Positions 63,942-64,000 of a DNA stretch of 64,000 nucleotides are shown piece by piece. Source of the stretch: Chitinophaga sp. CF418. GTDB taxonomy: Bacteria > Bacteroidota > Bacteroidia > Chitinophagales > Chitinophagaceae. The notes under the pieces were generated by a model. That model was not told the origin of the DNA. It worked only from the letters and a program-made list of their open reading frames with translations, and did no database searches. A program made the position numbers and the translations under genes. The DNA lies in contig NZ_FRCN01000011.1 in NCBI RefSeq assembly GCF_900142925.1, forward strand, positions 1-64,000, read 5' to 3'. Each line of letters begins with the position of its first letter. Positions within the stretch are counted from its first letter, which is position 1.

Positions 63942-64000
63942 ATGCGCCTATAAAGTGCCTTAAGGTAGCAATAATAATCTTTAATTCCAACCCTTCATTT

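Overview
The window looks like a chromosomal segment of a Bacteroidota bacterium, most likely Chitinophagaceae and Chitinophaga-like. The signs are SusC/SusD with an ECF sigma/FecR pair, LytS/LytTR regulation, STN-type TonB-dependent receptors, many secreted glycoside hydrolases (GH3, GH13, GH42, GH78, GH89, a PL9-like lyase), single-subunit MacB-type permeases, and -7 boxes of the TAnnTTTG form. This placement is inferred from family content only. I saw no rRNA, tRNA, CRISPR array or phage.

Layout. 1-2.2 kb: the right end of an IS66 element that has removed the 5' part of a large unidentified gene. 2.3-6.8 kb: an outer-membrane beta-barrel receptor divergent from a LytS-type kinase and LytTR regulator. 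7-13.3 kb: an MpaB/DUF2236-like oxygenase with a membrane partner, a PL9-like pectate lyase lipoprotein, a membrane patatin-like lipase and several gene remnants. 13.5-20.6 kb: a GH42 beta-galactosidase, a MocR-controlled cluster (MocR, PhzF, cupin, thioesterase), a SYLF protein and a methyltransferase. 20.9-24.6 kb: two tandem paralogous small secreted proteins, an OmpW-like porin and a VWA protein. 24.7-35.4 kb: a DUF1080 protein, an NAD(P)-binding protein, a broken serine hydrolase, a cytosolic GH13 enzyme, an M1 peptidase, an SDR with an AraC regulator, and a lipoprotein with an internal duplication. 35.4-45.8 kb: a possible small RNA locus, GH78 alpha-L-rhamnosidase, a MacB-like permease, a cluster of SDR/NmrA enzymes, an SRPBCC protein and an AraC regulator. 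45.8-49.0 kb: GH3 divergent from a Nudix-type regulator with a 21-bp palindrome between them. 49.1-52.7 kb: a 955-residue toxin-like protein with an N-terminus typical of extracellular contractile injection system (eCIS) cargo, followed 10 bases later by a candidate immunity gene. 52.8-54.8 kb: a large nested palindrome, a TPR protein and an acetyltransferase. 54.9-63.9 kb: a polysaccharide utilisation locus (sigma factor, FecR, SusC, SusD, GH89).

How parts work together. The GH89 locus is a self-contained glycan-sensing and uptake system: the STN domain of SusC can signal through FecR to the sigma factor, and GH89 removes terminal alpha-linked GlcNAc. The GH3/Nudix pair looks like a one-enzyme regulon with its operator. 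The toxin-like gene and its downstream neighbour have the layout of a polymorphic toxin-immunity module. At least seven decayed or truncated genes (IS66-cut gene, unknown remnant, AraC, acetylxylan esterase, serine hydrolase, CYTH, aldo/keto reductase) show that the segment is undergoing substantial gene loss.
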